A DNA stretch of 64,000 nt from an uncultured Eubacteriales bacterium (GCA_948514155.1 CAOQYA010000004.1:1-64000), one strand, 5' to 3'; positions 33,226 through 41,729 are shown, counted from the first letter of the stretch. The notes: a model not told the origin generated them from the sequence alone. Translations and numbers: made by a program.

Positions 33226-34992
33226 ATGAAAAGAAGTCAAGTTGCTTCCAGATACAAGTGGGACTTAAGTCAGTATGCAAAAAGTGAAGAAGATTTTCTT
33301 GCTCGGGCGAGAGCGCTAAAGAAATATCCCGATATTTTCAAAAAATATGAAAACAAACTTTCAGACGATAAAAAACTTTTGGAAGTTTTGAATTTATCAA
33401 GCGAATATGCAAAAGAGGTGAGTCTTCTTGCCAATTTTGCGCAGCGAAAACTTGACGAAGATTTAAATAATAGCCGCGCGAATGAAAATTTGCACATGCT
33501 TTTAAAGATTGACAATGACATCTCAGTTGCATCCTCTTTTATCACGCCGGAGATTTCCGCTTTTTCGGACGAAAAGTTAAGCGCGCTGCAAAATGACAAG
33601 CGTTTTAAAGCGCATAGATTGTTTTTTAAGGACATCATTAGAGAAAAGCCACACATCTTGCCAAAGGCGGAGGAAAAACTGCTTTCCGGAATGGGCGAGT
33701 TTTTGGGTGGCTTTAGTGATAATCACGACAACTTTTCTGACGCCGACCTGAAATACAATGATATCAAAGACAGCCGCGGCAAAAATTATTCTTATCACTC
33801 TTCCAAATATGGACTTTACTTGAGAAGTGCGGACAGGCAGCTTAGGAAAAACGCTTTCAACGAACAAAATGGCGCATATGGGCGATATATCAATTTCCTT
33901 GCGGGAAATTATATTTCAGATGTTAAAGCCGACTGCTATTTTGCAAAGATTAGAAATTACAACTCGGCGCTTGAGCGTGCCATTCATGGCGAGGAGGCAA
34001 GTGTTAAGGTCTATAATCTGCTTATCGAATGTATTCACGAAAACCTGCCGATTTTATACAAGTTCTATGAAAAGAAAAGGCAGATTTTGGGGCTTGATAA
34101 GTTTTACATTTTCGACCAAGCCGCTCCGATTGGCAAGGGCTCGGCAAAAAAATATGGCTATGACGAAGCTATTGAACTAATAAAAGATGCGGTCAAGCCT
34201 TTGGGCGAAGAATATGTTTCCCTTATTCAAAAAGCCAAGGACGAAAAGTGGATTGATGTTATGCCAAATGACGGCAAGGCGGGCGGAGCATATTCGTCCT
34301 CTTCATATGGCGCAAATCCAATTGTGCTGACAAATTTCACCGGCAATTTTGAGTCTGTTAGCATTTTAGCGCATGAACTTGGACATGCGATGCATTCTTA
34401 TTTTTCACAGCGCGTTCAAATTTTTGAGGAAAGCGACTATGTTATCTTCGTGGCGGAGGTCGCATCAACTGTCAACGAAATGCTTTTAAGATTAAAGAAA
34501 CTTAATGAAAGTCGTTCGCTTATAGAGAAGCGAGAGATTATCGACGACATTTTCTGTGATGTTAAAAGCACAATCTTCAGACAGACAATGTTTGCCGAAT
34601 TTGAAGAATGGGTGCATGCCGAATATGAGGCCTCGCGTCCACTTTCTAAAGACAGATTGTGCCAAAAATATTTGGAACTTAACAAACTTTATTTTGGTAA
34701 AAAAGTGGCACTTACAAAAGAGACCCAATATGAATGGGCAAGAATTCCGCATTTCTTTAGGCCATTCTATGTCTACAAATATGCCACCGGTCTTATCAGT
34801 GCGCTCAACATTGTTAGCCGCATTTTGAATGGCGAGGAGGGTGCAGTAGAAAAATATCTAAAATTCCTTTCTGCGGGCTGCACGAAGGACCCAATATCGC
34901 TTTTGAGGGATGCGGGATGTGACCTGGAGAAAAAGGAAACTTTTGACGAAGTGTTTGCTCTGCTGAAAAGGCTGCTTTGCGAATTTAAATAG
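33226..34992 (+). CDS. pepF: Oligoendopeptidase F (M3B family), 588 aa
   Basis: Zinc metallopeptidase that trims peptides in the cytosol. Zinc-binding motif HELGHAMHS with the first His at residue 383, preceded by GAYSSSSYGANPIVLTN (consistent with the family), and followed by EVASTVNEML with the third ligand. The ATG at 33226 follows GTGAGG; an alternative GTG at 33220 adds two residues. Length is in the 560-610 range normal for PepF. Ends at a GC-rich multi-hairpin element four bases after the stop. Confidence 0.94.
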   Translation: MKRSQVASRYKWDLSQYAKSEEDFLARARALKKYPDIFKKYENKLSDDKKLLEVLNLSSEYAKEVSLLANFAQRKLDEDLNNSRANENLHMLLKIDNDISVASSFITPEISAFSDEKLSALQNDKRFKAHRLFFKDIIREKPHILPKAEEKLLSGMGEFLGGFSDNHDNFSDADLKYNDIKDSRGKNYSYHSSKYGLYLRSADRQLRKNAFNEQNGAYGRYINFLAGNYISDVKADCYFAKIRNYNSALERAIHGEEASVKVYNLLIECIHENLPILYKFYEKKRQILGLDKFYIFDQAAPIGKGSAKKYGYDEAIELIKDAVKPLGEEYVSLIQKAKDEKWIDVMPNDGKAGGAYSSSSYGANPIVLTNFTGNFESVSILAHELGHAMHSYFSQRVQIFEESDYVIFVAEVASTVNEMLLRLKKLNESRSLIEKREIIDDIFCDVKSTIFRQTMFAEFEEWVHAEYEASRPLSKDRLCQKYLELNKLYFGKKVALTKETQYEWARIPHFFRPFYVYKYATGLISALNIVSRILNGEEGAVEKYLKFLSAGCTKDPISLLRDAGCDLEKKETFDEVFALLKRLLCEFK

Positions 34993-34995
34993 GGT

Positions 34996-35125
34996 GGCGC
35001 GCCTGTGCCCGAAAGGCCGCAGGCCTTTCGGGCGTGCCCACGGTGCGGACGCGGCTTGAAAAGCCGTGCCGCCCCGTGGGCGGGGCCGCCTTTTTTTCTC
35101 AAAAAAAGGCGGCGACATGCGCGCC
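34996..35125. repeat. GC-rich four-helix element B (outer stem plus three hairpins)
   Basis: Starts three bases after the pepF stop codon. Outer stem P1: GGCGCGC (34996-35002) with GCGCGCC (35119-35125), extended by TGT/ACA (35004-35006 with 35115-35117). Inner hairpins: P2, 12 bp, 35007-35018 with 35022-35033, 3-nt loop; P3, CCCACGG-type 8-bp stem 35036-35043 with 35074-35081, enclosing a second stem CGGCTT/AAGCCG; P4, 13 bp, 35085-35097 with 35101-35113. Same plan as element A, so they form a small family. The element also works as a terminator candidate for pepF. Confidence 0.8.
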
Positions 35126-35140
35126 CCGAGACCATCCGAT

Positions 35141-35173
35141 AAAAAACGCTTAAGAATTCTCTTAAGCGTTTTT
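35141..35173 (-). terminator. Terminator of the Cys-rich gene
   Basis: AAAAACGCTTAAG-aattct-CTTAAGCGTTTTT, symmetric and usable by both strands. Confidence 0.83.
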
Positions 35174-35174
35174 C

Positions 35175-35378
35175 CTAACATTTTTGCCCGAGCAAGAACC
35201 CTCCCGCGAAAATAAGTAGGCTCATAGGGATTGCAACATTTATGCAGCCGCAAGAGCCTCCACACGGCATGGGACAAGAACATCCATAATGCGGCGGAAA
35301 GGGTGGAGGGCAGCACGGGGAACAAAAATTGTGGCACGGCATGTCAAAATAGCAGCCTTGCCTATAGCACTGTGTCAT
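35175..35378 (-). CDS. Cysteine-rich small membrane protein, 67 aa
   Basis: ATG at 35378-35376 behind GGGAGG (a GTG three codons upstream is less likely). Twelve cysteines in 67 residues (4, 9, 15, 19, 22, 23, 33, 35, 39, 43, 45, 67), many in CxxC or CC contexts within a Pro/Gly-rich half, followed by one hydrophobic helix (INVAIPMSLLIFAGGFLLG) and a final Cys. No signal peptidase site. It could bind metal or be cross-linked at a surface or spore coat; the family is not recognised. Confidence 0.65.
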   Translation of the reverse strand: MTQCYRQGCYFDMPCHNFCSPCCPPPFPPHYGCSCPMPCGGSCGCINVAIPMSLLIFAGGFLLGQKC

Positions 35379-35480
35379 TGTAAGCACCTCCCATAATCAT
35401 GATATTAGCGGGAAGTTTTTAAAGTGCATCAGAAAAACATTAGGAGCAAAGTTTCTTTAAACTGTTTCAGACAAAGTATG

Positions 35481-36239
35481 CTATTTAACAAACATATTGC
35501 CGATTGTTTTAATAAACCAAGATTTTGGCACAAGACGAGAGATAAAATAAAGATATTTTTGTTTGCCAATGATAATCTGCGGCTTTAGTTTTTTCTTTTC
35601 GATAAATCTTGTCATTTTCTTGACCGCATATTCCACGCTCATGCGTTTATCTTCGTGGCTGTCGATATGGCTAGTCGACTTTTCCACGCTGTCGCCATAT
35701 CGCGAATTAGTTGCAAAGTCTTTCACTCTGTTTTTTGTGAATGCAGTTTTAACTTCGCCGGGACAGATTGCCGCAACTTGAATGCCTGTGTTTTTAAGTT
35801 CCATTCTCAAGCCGTCTGTTATCATGCTCACAGCCGCCTTGCTTGCGCAATAATATGACCTGAAAGGAAGAGGAAACAGCGCGCAAGTTGAACTTATGTT
35901 GATAATCTTGCTTTTTTCTTTCATAAGCGGAAGCGCCCTCTTTGTTACATCCACAAGCGCGAAAAAGTTGAGGTCAAACTGCTTTTTGATTTCCTTTTCG
36001 CTTGTAAGTTCCACCGCGCCAGAAAGCCCTTGCCCAGCGCAGTTGATAAGAATATCAAATTTCTCATTTTCAAACTTTTTGAAAGCCGCATTTAGCGCGT
36101 CCTTATTAGTTATGTCACATGGCAAATCTTCGCTGCGGCGCGATAGGTCAAAAACTCTGTCGCCAGCGCGCAGGAAATATTCTTTTAGGCCCGCGCCTAT
36201 TCCGCTTGAGCCGCCTGTGATTAAGATTGTTCTATTCAT
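35481..36239 (-). CDS. Short-chain dehydrogenase/reductase, 252 aa
   Basis: Classical SDR: GGSSGIG cofactor loop near residue 9, NCAGQG, catalytic Ser in INISSTCAL and the YCASK Tyr/Lys pair. ATG at 36239 behind AGGAGAAAAT. The C-terminus (FISRLVPKSWFIKTIGNMFVK) is hydrophobic and basic, as in the SDR at 11679, so the two may be lipid-acting paralogues. Substrate unknown. Divergent from the SHOCT protein gene. Confidence 0.88.
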   Translation of the reverse strand: MNRTILITGGSSGIGAGLKEYFLRAGDRVFDLSRRSEDLPCDITNKDALNAAFKKFENEKFDILINCAGQGLSGAVELTSEKEIKKQFDLNFFALVDVTKRALPLMKEKSKIINISSTCALFPLPFRSYYCASKAAVSMITDGLRMELKNTGIQVAAICPGEVKTAFTKNRVKDFATNSRYGDSVEKSTSHIDSHEDKRMSVEYAVKKMTRFIEKKKLKPQIIIGKQKYLYFISRLVPKSWFIKTIGNMFVK

Positions 36240-36255
36240 ATTTTCTCCTAAATTC

Positions 36256-36317
36256 ATTATACATTATTTTGATATATTTGCTAAATATTTGACAAAATTT
36301 TTATAAAGTGCTATCAT
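36256..36317. promoter_or_regulatory. Divergent promoters for the SDR gene and the SHOCT protein gene
   Basis: Minus strand: TTAGCA (36284-36279), 17-bp spacer, TATAAT (36261-36256). Plus strand: TTGACA (36289-36294), 17-bp spacer, TATCAT (36312-36317). Confidence 0.8.
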
Positions 36318-36370
36318 TCGAATGATAAAAAAATTGTAACTGAATAGAATAAAGGAGAAAAGAGGTTATT

Positions 36371-36949
36371 ATGAACAGAACAAAACAAATTCTTATTAAG
36401 ATTAGCGGCATTTTGTCAATTCTTGAAGCGGTTGGCCTTATTATCGCAACAATCGTTACCGCTTTTGGCTTTGGCTATATTGGAGTTATCAATGACGGCC
36501 TTAATCAAATCGATCCAGGCAATGGGGCATGGGAGCCGGCTGTGAACATGACTGCTGGAGTGCTTGTTTTTATTGTTATCATTGAAGTTATCTTTGCAAC
36601 ACTTGCTCTTGTTGGCGGAATTCTTTTGCTTAAGTCTGTTTCAGACCCAAATATGTTTAAAAATAAAAAAGGACTTTACACAGGCGGTGCAATTTGCACA
36701 ATCATTGCTTCGGGTGCCATTGGGCTTTCGGCAATTCTTCTCTATGTATCATTTGCACTTAGAGACGAGCCTGAAGTTTACGCTCAGCCAAACACAATCG
36801 ATGTGCAGCCTGGGCAATCTCAAAAATCGACCATGTCAGACGAGCAAATTAAATCTCAAATGGATGTTTTAAGAGAAATGAAAGAGCGCGGAGAAATCTC
36901 AAATGAAGAGTTCAAAGAAATGATGTTTGAACTCATTAAAAAATCATAA
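36371..36949 (+). CDS. Membrane protein with C-terminal SHOCT domain, 192 aa
   Basis: Three membrane segments (residues about 10-34, 62-85 and 102-128) separated by short loops, followed by a linker and a C-terminal SHOCT motif (QMDVLREMKERGEISNEEFK). SHOCT domains occur at the ends of many small membrane proteins in Gram-positive bacteria, and their role is probably oligomerisation. No enzyme motif is visible. RBS AAAGGAGA, its own promoter and a terminator, so a stand-alone unit. Confidence 0.78.
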   Translation: MNRTKQILIKISGILSILEAVGLIIATIVTAFGFGYIGVINDGLNQIDPGNGAWEPAVNMTAGVLVFIVIIEVIFATLALVGGILLLKSVSDPNMFKNKKGLYTGGAICTIIASGAIGLSAILLYVSFALRDEPEVYAQPNTIDVQPGQSQKSTMSDEQIKSQMDVLREMKERGEISNEEFKEMMFELIKKS

Positions 36950-36952
36950 TTA

Positions 36953-36985
36953 AAGAAAAAACCGATTAAATATCGGTTTTTTTAC
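36953..36985. terminator. Terminator between the SHOCT gene and tadA
   Basis: AAAAAACCGAT-taaat-ATCGGTTTTTTT, flanked by A and T tracts; serves the convergent genes. Confidence 0.85.
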
Positions 36986-37415
36986 GCTTTTTTTTGAAAA
37001 AGTTGGATAATAGCTGCTGCGCGCGCTTGTTTGGCATATATTCAATTTCCACTTTGTGATTAAGTCTGTTTGAGGAAAGAATGATTGGCATCAGCCTGTC
37101 GCCAGAGGTTTTTTCTTCGGCGGCATAGATAAGTTTTTTAATTCTGGCATTGGCGATTGCGCCCGCGCACATTGGGCAGGGCTCCAGTGAAACATATATT
37201 TCGCAGTTTTCAAGCCGCCAAGACTTAAGTTTTTTGCAAGCCTTTTCGATTGCAACGATTTCGGCATGCTTTGTTGCCGACTGCTTTTTTTCGCGGCAAT
37301 TGCAGCCTTTTGAAATGATTTTTCCGTCGCAAACAATGATAGCGCCAACGGGAATTTCTCCCTTTCTGCCTGCCTTTTCTGCAAGATTTATTGCCTCTTC
37401 CATAAACATGTTCAT
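36966..37415 (-). CDS. tadA: tRNA-specific adenosine deaminase TadA, 149 aa
   Basis: Deaminates A34 to inosine in the anticodon of tRNA-Arg(ACG), needed to read CGN codons. Zinc site HAEIVAIEKA (H68-x-E70) and PCPMCAG. Length is typical. The gene starts ATG at 37415-37413 with the -10 box TAAAAT (37427-37422) ending six bases before it and a TGGACA -35 (37450-37445) at 17-bp spacing, so transcription should begin at the ATG; no ribosome site exists. Last part of the gene overlaps the terminator. Confidence 0.93.
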   Translation of the reverse strand: MNMFMEEAINLAEKAGRKGEIPVGAIIVCDGKIISKGCNCREKKQSATKHAEIVAIEKACKKLKSWRLENCEIYVSLEPCPMCAGAIANARIKKLIYAAEEKTSGDRLMPIILSSNRLNHKVEIEYMPNKRAQQLLSNFFKKKRKKTDI

Positions 37416-37421
37416 GCTGAT

Positions 37422-37467
37422 ATTTTATACAAAAAAGTTTTGTTTGTCCAGCAAAATAGTGTATACT
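37422..37467. promoter_or_regulatory. Overlapping divergent leaderless promoters (tadA, CPBP protease)
   Basis: Minus: TGGACA-N17-TAAAAT, start at the tadA ATG. Plus: TTGTTT (37440-37445)-N16-TATACT (37462-37467), start near 37474, the ATG of the protease gene. The two -35 boxes overlap, so RNA polymerase may choose between them. Confidence 0.7.
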
Positions 37468-37473
37468 TTTTAT

Positions 37474-38484
37474 ATGTCAGATAAAAAAATTACACATAAA
37501 ACATTTTCAAAAGAAAAGTTCTACACAGTCTCTGATGTTGGGCCTGCTTATTTGTGCGCACTGATTGCACCATATGCAATTGCAATTTTGGTGCTCATTG
37601 GTGGCATGGCAGCCATGAGTGCGGGGCTAAGCAATGAACAGCTTAATGCGTCAGTGGTCTACAAACTATTTTCCTTTTTGGCAAGTCCAATCGGCTTTTG
37701 CATTATGTTTTTTGCTTTTAATAAAGTTCGAAACAAAAGCATATTGGCCTCAAAAGTTAAGTTCAAAATTGGCTGGTGGAATTTGGTAATTTGTTTCGTC
37801 ATTCCGCTTGTGTCTGTGTTTGGCCTCAATTTCTTTATTGGCGGAATTGACCGCCTGCTCGTCAGTGGCGGCTACAAATTTTCTGCTCTAAACTTGCCAC
37901 TCGACCATTTCGGCTGGTATGTTTTGTCAATTATCGTGCTTGCACTTTTGCCGGCGATATTCGAAGAGTTAATTTTCCGCGGCATAATTTTAAACGGTCT
38001 TGTTAAAAGGCTGGGTGAGGTGGGCGCCATATTTATGTCTGCGCTTTTGTTCTCACTCATGCACGCGTCGCTGCAACAACTTCTCTACACATTTATTTTG
38101 GGAATTATATTAGGCTGGATCGCCACTCGCACCGGCTCAACATTCTCGAGCATGATTGTTCACTTTTTAAATAACGCTATTGTTGTGACAATTAGTTTCA
38201 TTCAAAAACAGAAGGGCATTGTGGAAAACATGCAGCCATACAATGTTTGGCAATGGCTGTTTTCGGTGGCACTTGTGATTGTTGCCGCAGTGATAATTTT
38301 TCTTATTGAAAGATACTACTTTAAACACAAAAACAAAATCTGCTATAAAGAGGAAACTTTTGACCCTCAGCCTCAAGACCCAAAAAAGGGCAAAGTGCCA
38401 ATTCTTGTGTGGGTGGGCGTGGCAGTCAGCGCGCTGCTTTTGGTGATAAACACAATATCTTCATTTCTTCCACCCGCAGCTTGA
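37474..38484 (+). CDS. CPBP/CAAX-type intramembrane metalloprotease, 336 aa
   Basis: Multi-pass membrane protein of the CPBP (Abi) family. Motif 1 EELIFRG (near residue 170), motif 2 with FSLMHAS, and motif 3 in IVHFLNNAIV provide the glutamate and histidine zinc site. About eight membrane segments. The frame is open far upstream, over the tadA start region, but the ATG at 37474 fits the promoter and a plausible hydrophilic N-terminus. No ribosome site, so probably leaderless. A paralogue follows at 38523. Substrates may be prenylated or processed peptides, or the protein may simply be scaffolding. Confidence 0.85.
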   Translation: MSDKKITHKTFSKEKFYTVSDVGPAYLCALIAPYAIAILVLIGGMAAMSAGLSNEQLNASVVYKLFSFLASPIGFCIMFFAFNKVRNKSILASKVKFKIGWWNLVICFVIPLVSVFGLNFFIGGIDRLLVSGGYKFSALNLPLDHFGWYVLSIIVLALLPAIFEELIFRGIILNGLVKRLGEVGAIFMSALLFSLMHASLQQLLYTFILGIILGWIATRTGSTFSSMIVHFLNNAIVVTISFIQKQKGIVENMQPYNVWQWLFSVALVIVAAVIIFLIERYYFKHKNKICYKEETFDPQPQDPKKGKVPILVWVGVAVSALLLVINTISSFLPPAA

Positions 38485-38522
38485 CGAATGAGGCGGGGAA
38501 TAAGGGAATATAATAAGAACAT

Positions 38523-39626
38523 ATGGAAAAAAGTAAAAGTTACAATTTCGCTATTCTGACCTATTTTTTAATAGTTATCTGTTTTGTGCTGCTAAGGCTG
38601 CTGTCGAGTTTTGGACTGCTCTCCTTTTTGGGCGGGGCGGGAGATTTTGTCTTCACCGCAGTTGTTCAAATTGGCCTTCTCTTTTGTGGGTCAATCTTTC
38701 TTTTCTCTGCCTTTAAAAAGCAGCGCCCTAAACACACTTTTTCGCAGTTTGGGGTGAGAAAGGTCTCTTGGAAGGTGATTTGGCTGAGTGTGGCACTTGG
38801 CGTCGTGGTCTTCTTTTTAAACACCTTTGTTTCGGCCACTTTCAATGGGCTGATAGAACTTTTTGGCTATGAGCATTCGAGTGGCACGCCGATAACTTCC
38901 TATTCCTTTGGCTCGCTTGTTCTAAATCTCATATTCACAGCTCTTTTGCCGGGAATTTGCGAGGAAATTGCACATCGCGGAATGCTGCTTCGCTCGCTTA
39001 CTCCAATGGGCGCGTGGAAGGCAATTCTTCTCTCCTCGCTGTTGTTCGGCCTTTTGCATCTTAACATCGAACAGTTTTTCTACGCCACAATAATCGGAAT
39101 TTTTCTTGGCGTGCTGACTATGATGTCGAATTCGATTGTCCCTGCCATGATAGTGCACTTTATGAACAATGCGCTCAGCACCTATCTGCTCTTCTCGCGG
39201 GTCAATGGTCTGCCGTTTGGCAAAGTGGTCGCATGGGTCGACGGGCTATTAAGTTCCAGCATATTTATTGGCATGATATTGTCTGTTCTTTTAATCTGCG
39301 CACTTAGTTATCTTCTTGTCTTCCTCACTCGCAAGATTTTCCAAAACAGATTTAAAGACGATATCGAGCTTGTGCAAAGGCAGTTTAATCGTGATCTTAT
39401 CAGACAGAGTTATCTTTTGGATGTTGAAAAGGCTAAACTTGGAGGGGATATCGAACTTCAAAAGGATGCGCTGCTTCTTGAAAAATTAAAGGAGTTTATC
39501 GCATCCGAAGATATCTTGCAGGAGGAAAAGTTTAAGCCTAGCAAATATGCCAAAGTGCTGTCGTGGGTGACGCTGGGGCTGGGCGTGATAATAACAATTT
39601 TCACTTTTGTGTGGGGTGTGCTGTGA
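38523..39626 (+). CDS. CPBP/CAAX-type intramembrane metalloprotease, 367 aa
   Basis: Second CPBP family member. CEEIAHRGMLLRSL carries the EExxxR motif, LLFGLLHLN the histidine motif, and VHFMNNALS a third. About eight membrane segments and a C-terminal charged stretch with a coiled part (NRDLIRQSYLLDVEKAKLG), then a final membrane helix. The start ATG follows TATAAT at 38509 by eight bases with no ribosome site. rlmH starts inside the stop codon (GTGA overlap). Confidence 0.85.
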   Translation: MEKSKSYNFAILTYFLIVICFVLLRLLSSFGLLSFLGGAGDFVFTAVVQIGLLFCGSIFLFSAFKKQRPKHTFSQFGVRKVSWKVIWLSVALGVVVFFLNTFVSATFNGLIELFGYEHSSGTPITSYSFGSLVLNLIFTALLPGICEEIAHRGMLLRSLTPMGAWKAILLSSLLFGLLHLNIEQFFYATIIGIFLGVLTMMSNSIVPAMIVHFMNNALSTYLLFSRVNGLPFGKVVAWVDGLLSSSIFIGMILSVLLICALSYLLVFLTRKIFQNRFKDDIELVQRQFNRDLIRQSYLLDVEKAKLGGDIELQKDALLLEKLKEFIASEDILQEEKFKPSKYAKVLSWVTLGLGVIITIFTFVWGVL

Positions 39627-40081
39627 TAACAATCAATTTAGTGTGCGTTGGAAATTTGAAAGAAAAGTTTTGGGCGGAGGCTCAAAACGAATACATAAAA
39701 AGGCTTGCCAAGTTTTGCAAGTTTAACATTATTGAGGTGGCGGAGCAAAATCGCACCTCTTCTGTGCCCGAGACAATTGCAAGAGAGGGCAAACTTATCT
39801 TAGAAAAGTGCAAGGGTTGCACCTTTCTTTTCGACCTTGGCGGGAAGAATTTATCAAGTGAAAACTTCGCCTCGCTTATCGAAAAGGAAAGCCAGCTTTC
39901 AAGCACAATCACTTTTGTTATTGGCGGGTCATATGGTGTGAGCGAGCAGGTTAAAGCCCGTGCAAAGGCGCTTATAAGTTTTGGCGCGCAGACACTGCCG
40001 CATAACCTTGCCCGCATCGTGGCCCTCGAACAGATATATCGCGCCTTCAACATAATCGCCGGCACAAGTTATCACAAATAA
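39623..40081 (+). CDS. rlmH: 23S rRNA (pseudouridine(1915)-N(3))-methyltransferase RlmH, 152 aa
   Basis: SPOUT methyltransferase acting on pseudouridine 1915 of helix 69. Starts at GTG (39623), giving VITINLVCVGNLKEKFW, the family start; an earlier in-frame ATG would add 20 unrelated residues. FVIGGSYGVSEQV and SFGAQTLPHNLARIVALEQIY and GTSYHK are the conserved C-terminal knot and tail. Overlaps the CPBP gene by four bases. Confidence 0.95.
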   Translation: MITINLVCVGNLKEKFWAEAQNEYIKRLAKFCKFNIIEVAEQNRTSSVPETIAREGKLILEKCKGCTFLFDLGGKNLSSENFASLIEKESQLSSTITFVIGGSYGVSEQVKARAKALISFGAQTLPHNLARIVALEQIYRAFNIIAGTSYHK

Positions 40082-40105
40082 AATCGCCGTTTCGGCGATT
40101 TTTTA
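40081..40105. terminator. Terminator between rlmH and the convergent gene
   Basis: AAAATCGCC-gttt-CGGCGATTTT with T-run. Confidence 0.85.
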
Positions 40106-40708
40106 TTTGATGTATTTTTTGATTTCTTCGCGGTGGTCGTAGGCATATTTCACGGCGTTTTGGTGGTCTTCGTCCACGCGCTTTGTGCCGTGTGTTTTGG
40201 AAAGAAGAAAGTGTATGCAAGTGTGGCCGTCGATGCCATTATTTTCGATATAACTCTTGCCGTGCGGATAGCCATTGATGCTTGCCGCCACAAAGTTGCC
40301 TTCGCCAAGTTCCACCCAAACAGGTCGTCGCGCCCAACTCCATGTGCCGTTGTATAAACTCTTGAATATTGCGGTGTTAACTTCGTCAATCGGCTCAACA
40401 TCGGCATGATTGTGCCCGCCGTTTCGATAAACATAATATGTCTTGCCCGATTTGATGTCAATCACCCTTGTTTTTTGATAGGTCTTGAACATGGTGTTGA
40501 CCGTCTCAAACCAGTTGAGGCTGGAAACGCTGACCGCTCTGCCCGGCGCATAGATTATGCTTTCGCCTTCGTGATAGTTATTTATGTTATACACGTCACG
40601 AGCAGTGAGATTGGTGTATTTGGAAACCACCGGATAGGGGAAAATACAGGAAAGTATTCCTGCTGTCACGATAAGAATTATTACATAAAATGGAAAAAGT
40701 CGTCTCAT
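40103..40708 (-). CDS. Secreted or membrane-anchored protein of a peptidoglycan-related family, 201 aa
   Basis: One N-terminal membrane helix or signal peptide (FPFYVIILIVTAGILSCIF), then an extracellular domain whose end has GHTCIHFLLSKTHGTKRVDEDHQNAV. That histidine/cysteine-rich GHxCIHFxxSxTHG...HQ pattern recurs in secreted Firmicutes proteins linked to cell-wall or spore functions; no catalytic mechanism is established that I know of. The gene is divergent from the YkvI-type gene and has no clear ribosome site; TATTAT eight bases before the ATG suggests a very short leader. Confidence 0.7.
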   Translation of the reverse strand: MRRLFPFYVIILIVTAGILSCIFPYPVVSKYTNLTARDVYNINNYHEGESIIYAPGRAVSVSSLNWFETVNTMFKTYQKTRVIDIKSGKTYYVYRNGGHNHADVEPIDEVNTAIFKSLYNGTWSWARRPVWVELGEGNFVAASINGYPHGKSYIENNGIDGHTCIHFLLSKTHGTKRVDEDHQNAVKYAYDHREEIKKYIK

Positions 40709-40760
40709 ACATTGTTATAATATGTAATTTTCTAAAAAATAAAAAAATATATTTAATTTA

Positions 40761-41729
40761 ATGAAAAAGACTTTTTCGGCCGTCATGATTATTATCGGCA
40801 CGGTGATTGGCTCCGGCTTTGCCAGCGGCAAGGAAATTGCCGTCTATTTTTCGCGCTTTGGCTCGGCGTCTTACTTTTTCATTGCACTGACCTTCTTTCT
40901 CTTTTTTGGATTGATATATTCTTTTTTCTCTTTTGGCGAAAGGGCGCTGGACAAACTTGCCTCTTCTAAACTCTTTTCGGTGATTTGCATAATAATATCG
41001 CTGATTTTCACCGCATCTATGTTCGCCGGAACAATCAATGTGCTTCCAGAAAACATTTTTGTGAGAATTGCATTCGGAGCGGCGCTTATCGGCGTTTGCT
41101 GCTATGTGGCGCGGCGGGGCATTCCATTTCTATCGAAACTTAACAACTTTCTTATTCCGCTCACTCTTGTGAGCATGCTTGTTGTGCTTCTTTCCAATTT
41201 TTCCCTGCCAAAAGCTGGGCTTGCGGGGCAGAATGCGTTTGCCGGGCTGTTTTTCACCCTTCTTTACTCTGTTTTAAACTTTTCCATGAGCAGCATTGTG
41301 ATTGCAAAATCGGGAATTGGCATGAGCAAAAAAGAAAAAGTGTGGGCTAGTTTAATTTCCAGCCTCACACTTTGCTCTTTTCTTTTGCTGACCAATTTTG
41401 TCCTTTTGTCGCATCCTGAAAGTATGCAGGAAGCGATGCCACTTGTATTTATCGCCAGCGGAGTTTGCGGCCACTTAATTAGATTTGTGGTCTTTTCGGG
41501 CTGCATAACAACGCTTTTCTCTTTGGTGTTCACAACTTCCGAAAGCCTTAAAAAACTGGGATGCAAGGGCTGGGGAATATATCTAATCGCGATATTTTTT
41601 CCCTGCATTTGCTCGCTGTTCGGCTTCGGGACTATCGTTAGTTTCTTGTATCCGTTTGCAAGTGTGCTTGGGATATTTCTTTTGCTTATTTTGTTTTTCT
41701 TGCCGTCAAGGGCGGCAGACAGCTCCTAG
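40761..41729 (+). CDS. YkvI-type membrane transporter-like protein, 322 aa
   Basis: Ten or so membrane segments. MIIIGTVIGSGFASGKEIAVY near the start is the GSGFASGKE hallmark of the YkvI family, related to sodium/amino-acid transporters of the APC fold. GLFFTLLYSVLNFSMSSIVI matches the middle. The substrate is not known. No ribosome site: TATATT (40748-40753) ends seven bases before the ATG. Its last bases overlap the end of the convergent ABC permease gene. Confidence 0.82.
   Translation: MKKTFSAVMIIIGTVIGSGFASGKEIAVYFSRFGSASYFFIALTFFLFFGLIYSFFSFGERALDKLASSKLFSVICIIISLIFTASMFAGTINVLPENIFVRIAFGAALIGVCCYVARRGIPFLSKLNNFLIPLTLVSMLVVLLSNFSLPKAGLAGQNAFAGLFFTLLYSVLNFSMSSIVIAKSGIGMSKKEKVWASLISSLTLCSFLLLTNFVLLSHPESMQEAMPLVFIASGVCGHLIRFVVFSGCITTLFSLVFTTSESLKKLGCKGWGIYLIAIFFPCICSLFGFGTIVSFLYPFASVLGIFLLLILFFLPSRAADSS

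Noticed and set aside
35175..35378. Cys-rich peptide as a sactipeptide or ribosomal peptide precursor
   Set aside because: No radical SAM maturase, transporter or leader-recognition gene is nearby; hemW is a housekeeping gene far away.
40103..40708. Peptidoglycan-related secreted protein as lysis enzyme of the particle operon
   Set aside because: It is on the other strand, has its own promoter and no known catalytic site, and lies 3 kb away from the operon.
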